Assembly (NCBI GenBank): GCA_021018995.1
Contig: CM037591.1
Coordinates: forward strand, 69,715,901 to 69,779,900
Direction of reading: 5' to 3'
Length of the DNA stretch: 64,000 nucleotides
From: Chloranthus sessilifolius
Lineage: Eukaryota; Streptophyta; Magnoliopsida; Chloranthales; Chloranthaceae
Made by a program: the position numbers and the translations under genes. Below the pieces are notes generated by a model. The model did not search any database, was not told where the DNA came from, and worked only from the letters and a program-made list of their open reading frames with translations. Below, piece after piece: positions 63,552 to 64,000 of the stretch; positions within the stretch are counted from its first letter, which is position 1; the number at the start of each line of letters is the position of its first letter.

Positions 63552-64000
63552 TTGATCGTGCTTTTTATATGTATTAAAATTATATTAAATTCAAGTCTTA
63601 ACCTACTACAAGTGCTCAATGGAAATTTTAGTACTAGCATAGGATCGTTCCCACAAGGAAGTTTGTTTATCTATTTATCTCTGATTTATATTTTCTATTT
63701 AAATCCTTATTTTAAAATTTTCTATTTATCTTTAAGATCTAATGTACTGGAGAAATATGAATAAAAGAATGGTTTCTTAATCTAAAGTGCATAAAATAAA
63801 TCCTAAATCCTCTTTCTGATTGAGGTCGTCAATCCCAATCTTCAGCTATCGGATAGTTATGAATTTAAGCAGTACCGTTACACCATATCTCTAGTCTTCT
63901 AGCATTGGTCGTCAATCAAGTCTAAGATCCTATCAATACAAATTTAATCTAATCAACAATTTTCTAAAATCTGGGGGTCAATCAAACCTTAGAAAACTGA
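63552..64000 (-). repeat. second copy of the Athila-like LTR, abutting head-to-tail
   Basis: Right after the LTR end another begins (TGATCGTGC, at 63553) and follows the text of 59349 onward: CAAGTCTTAACCTA, CTAG(C/T)ATAGGATC, GAGAAATATGAATAAAAGAA, GTTACACC and TTTAATCTAATCAACAAT. It is more diverged than the left LTR is. It continues past the window edge. Confidence 0.75.

Overview
This is a stretch of seed-plant nuclear genome, almost certainly an angiosperm, and it consists almost entirely of nested transposable elements. I see no intact host gene. The clade cannot be fixed further. Plant origin follows from the LTR-retrotransposon lineages (Tekay/Del chromoviruses, Tat, an Athila-like element), a CACTA DNA transposon, plant-type spliced gene fragments (BREVIS RADIX-like, RecX, RING-variant E3 ligase, trehalose-6-phosphate synthase 1) and the high A+T background.

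Layout. 1-3002: primer-binding site and one 2.87-kb LTR of a minus-strand Tekay-like element (E1) that continues off the left edge. 3003-40271: a decayed minus-strand Tat element. Its 3' LTR is cut by E1, its interior (3471-14815) has broken gag, protease, reverse transcriptase, two RNase H domains and integrase, and its 5' LTR is split in two (14816-15660 and 39485-40271) by a CACTA transposon with TSD ATA (15661-39481). The CACTA carries fragments of at least four unrelated host genes, all on the + strand, plus a LINE remnant. A Tekay element, E2 (24135-35769, TSD AAGTT), sits inside one captured RING-variant exon. 40272-63551: an Athila-like, gag-only element on the minus strand with very long LTRs. 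The Tat element sits in its 3' LTR, and a second Tekay element, E3 (45106-58252, TSD GTCCA), sits in its gag. From 63553 another copy of the same LTR begins. Inferred order, oldest first: Athila-like; Tat; CACTA and E1; E2 after the CACTA. E3 entered the Athila-like gag independently.

The most interesting system is in E2 and E3. Both are chromodomain-bearing gag-pol elements that also have (i) a putative short spliceosomal intron exactly between gag and protease, with a stop just inside it; (ii) an extra sense-strand ORF after pol, in the place where retroviruses carry env; (iii) what looks like a private TATA promoter for that ORF; and (iv) an array of an element-specific palindrome just upstream of that promoter, with the same palindrome also arrayed inside both LTRs. 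The palindrome differs between E2 (CTCGAG core) and E3 (ATCGATTAATCGAT core) but matches within each element. E1's LTR has a third version (TTGATCGATCAA). I infer a co-evolving DNA-binding protein and site module, possibly comparable to anti-silencing proteins of some plant DNA transposons. This is a hypothesis, not something the sequence proves.

All coding regions are broken by stops and frameshifts. Stops for which the two Tekay copies can be compared are mostly CAG to TAG, TGG to TAG or CGA to TGA transitions, as expected after long cytosine methylation.
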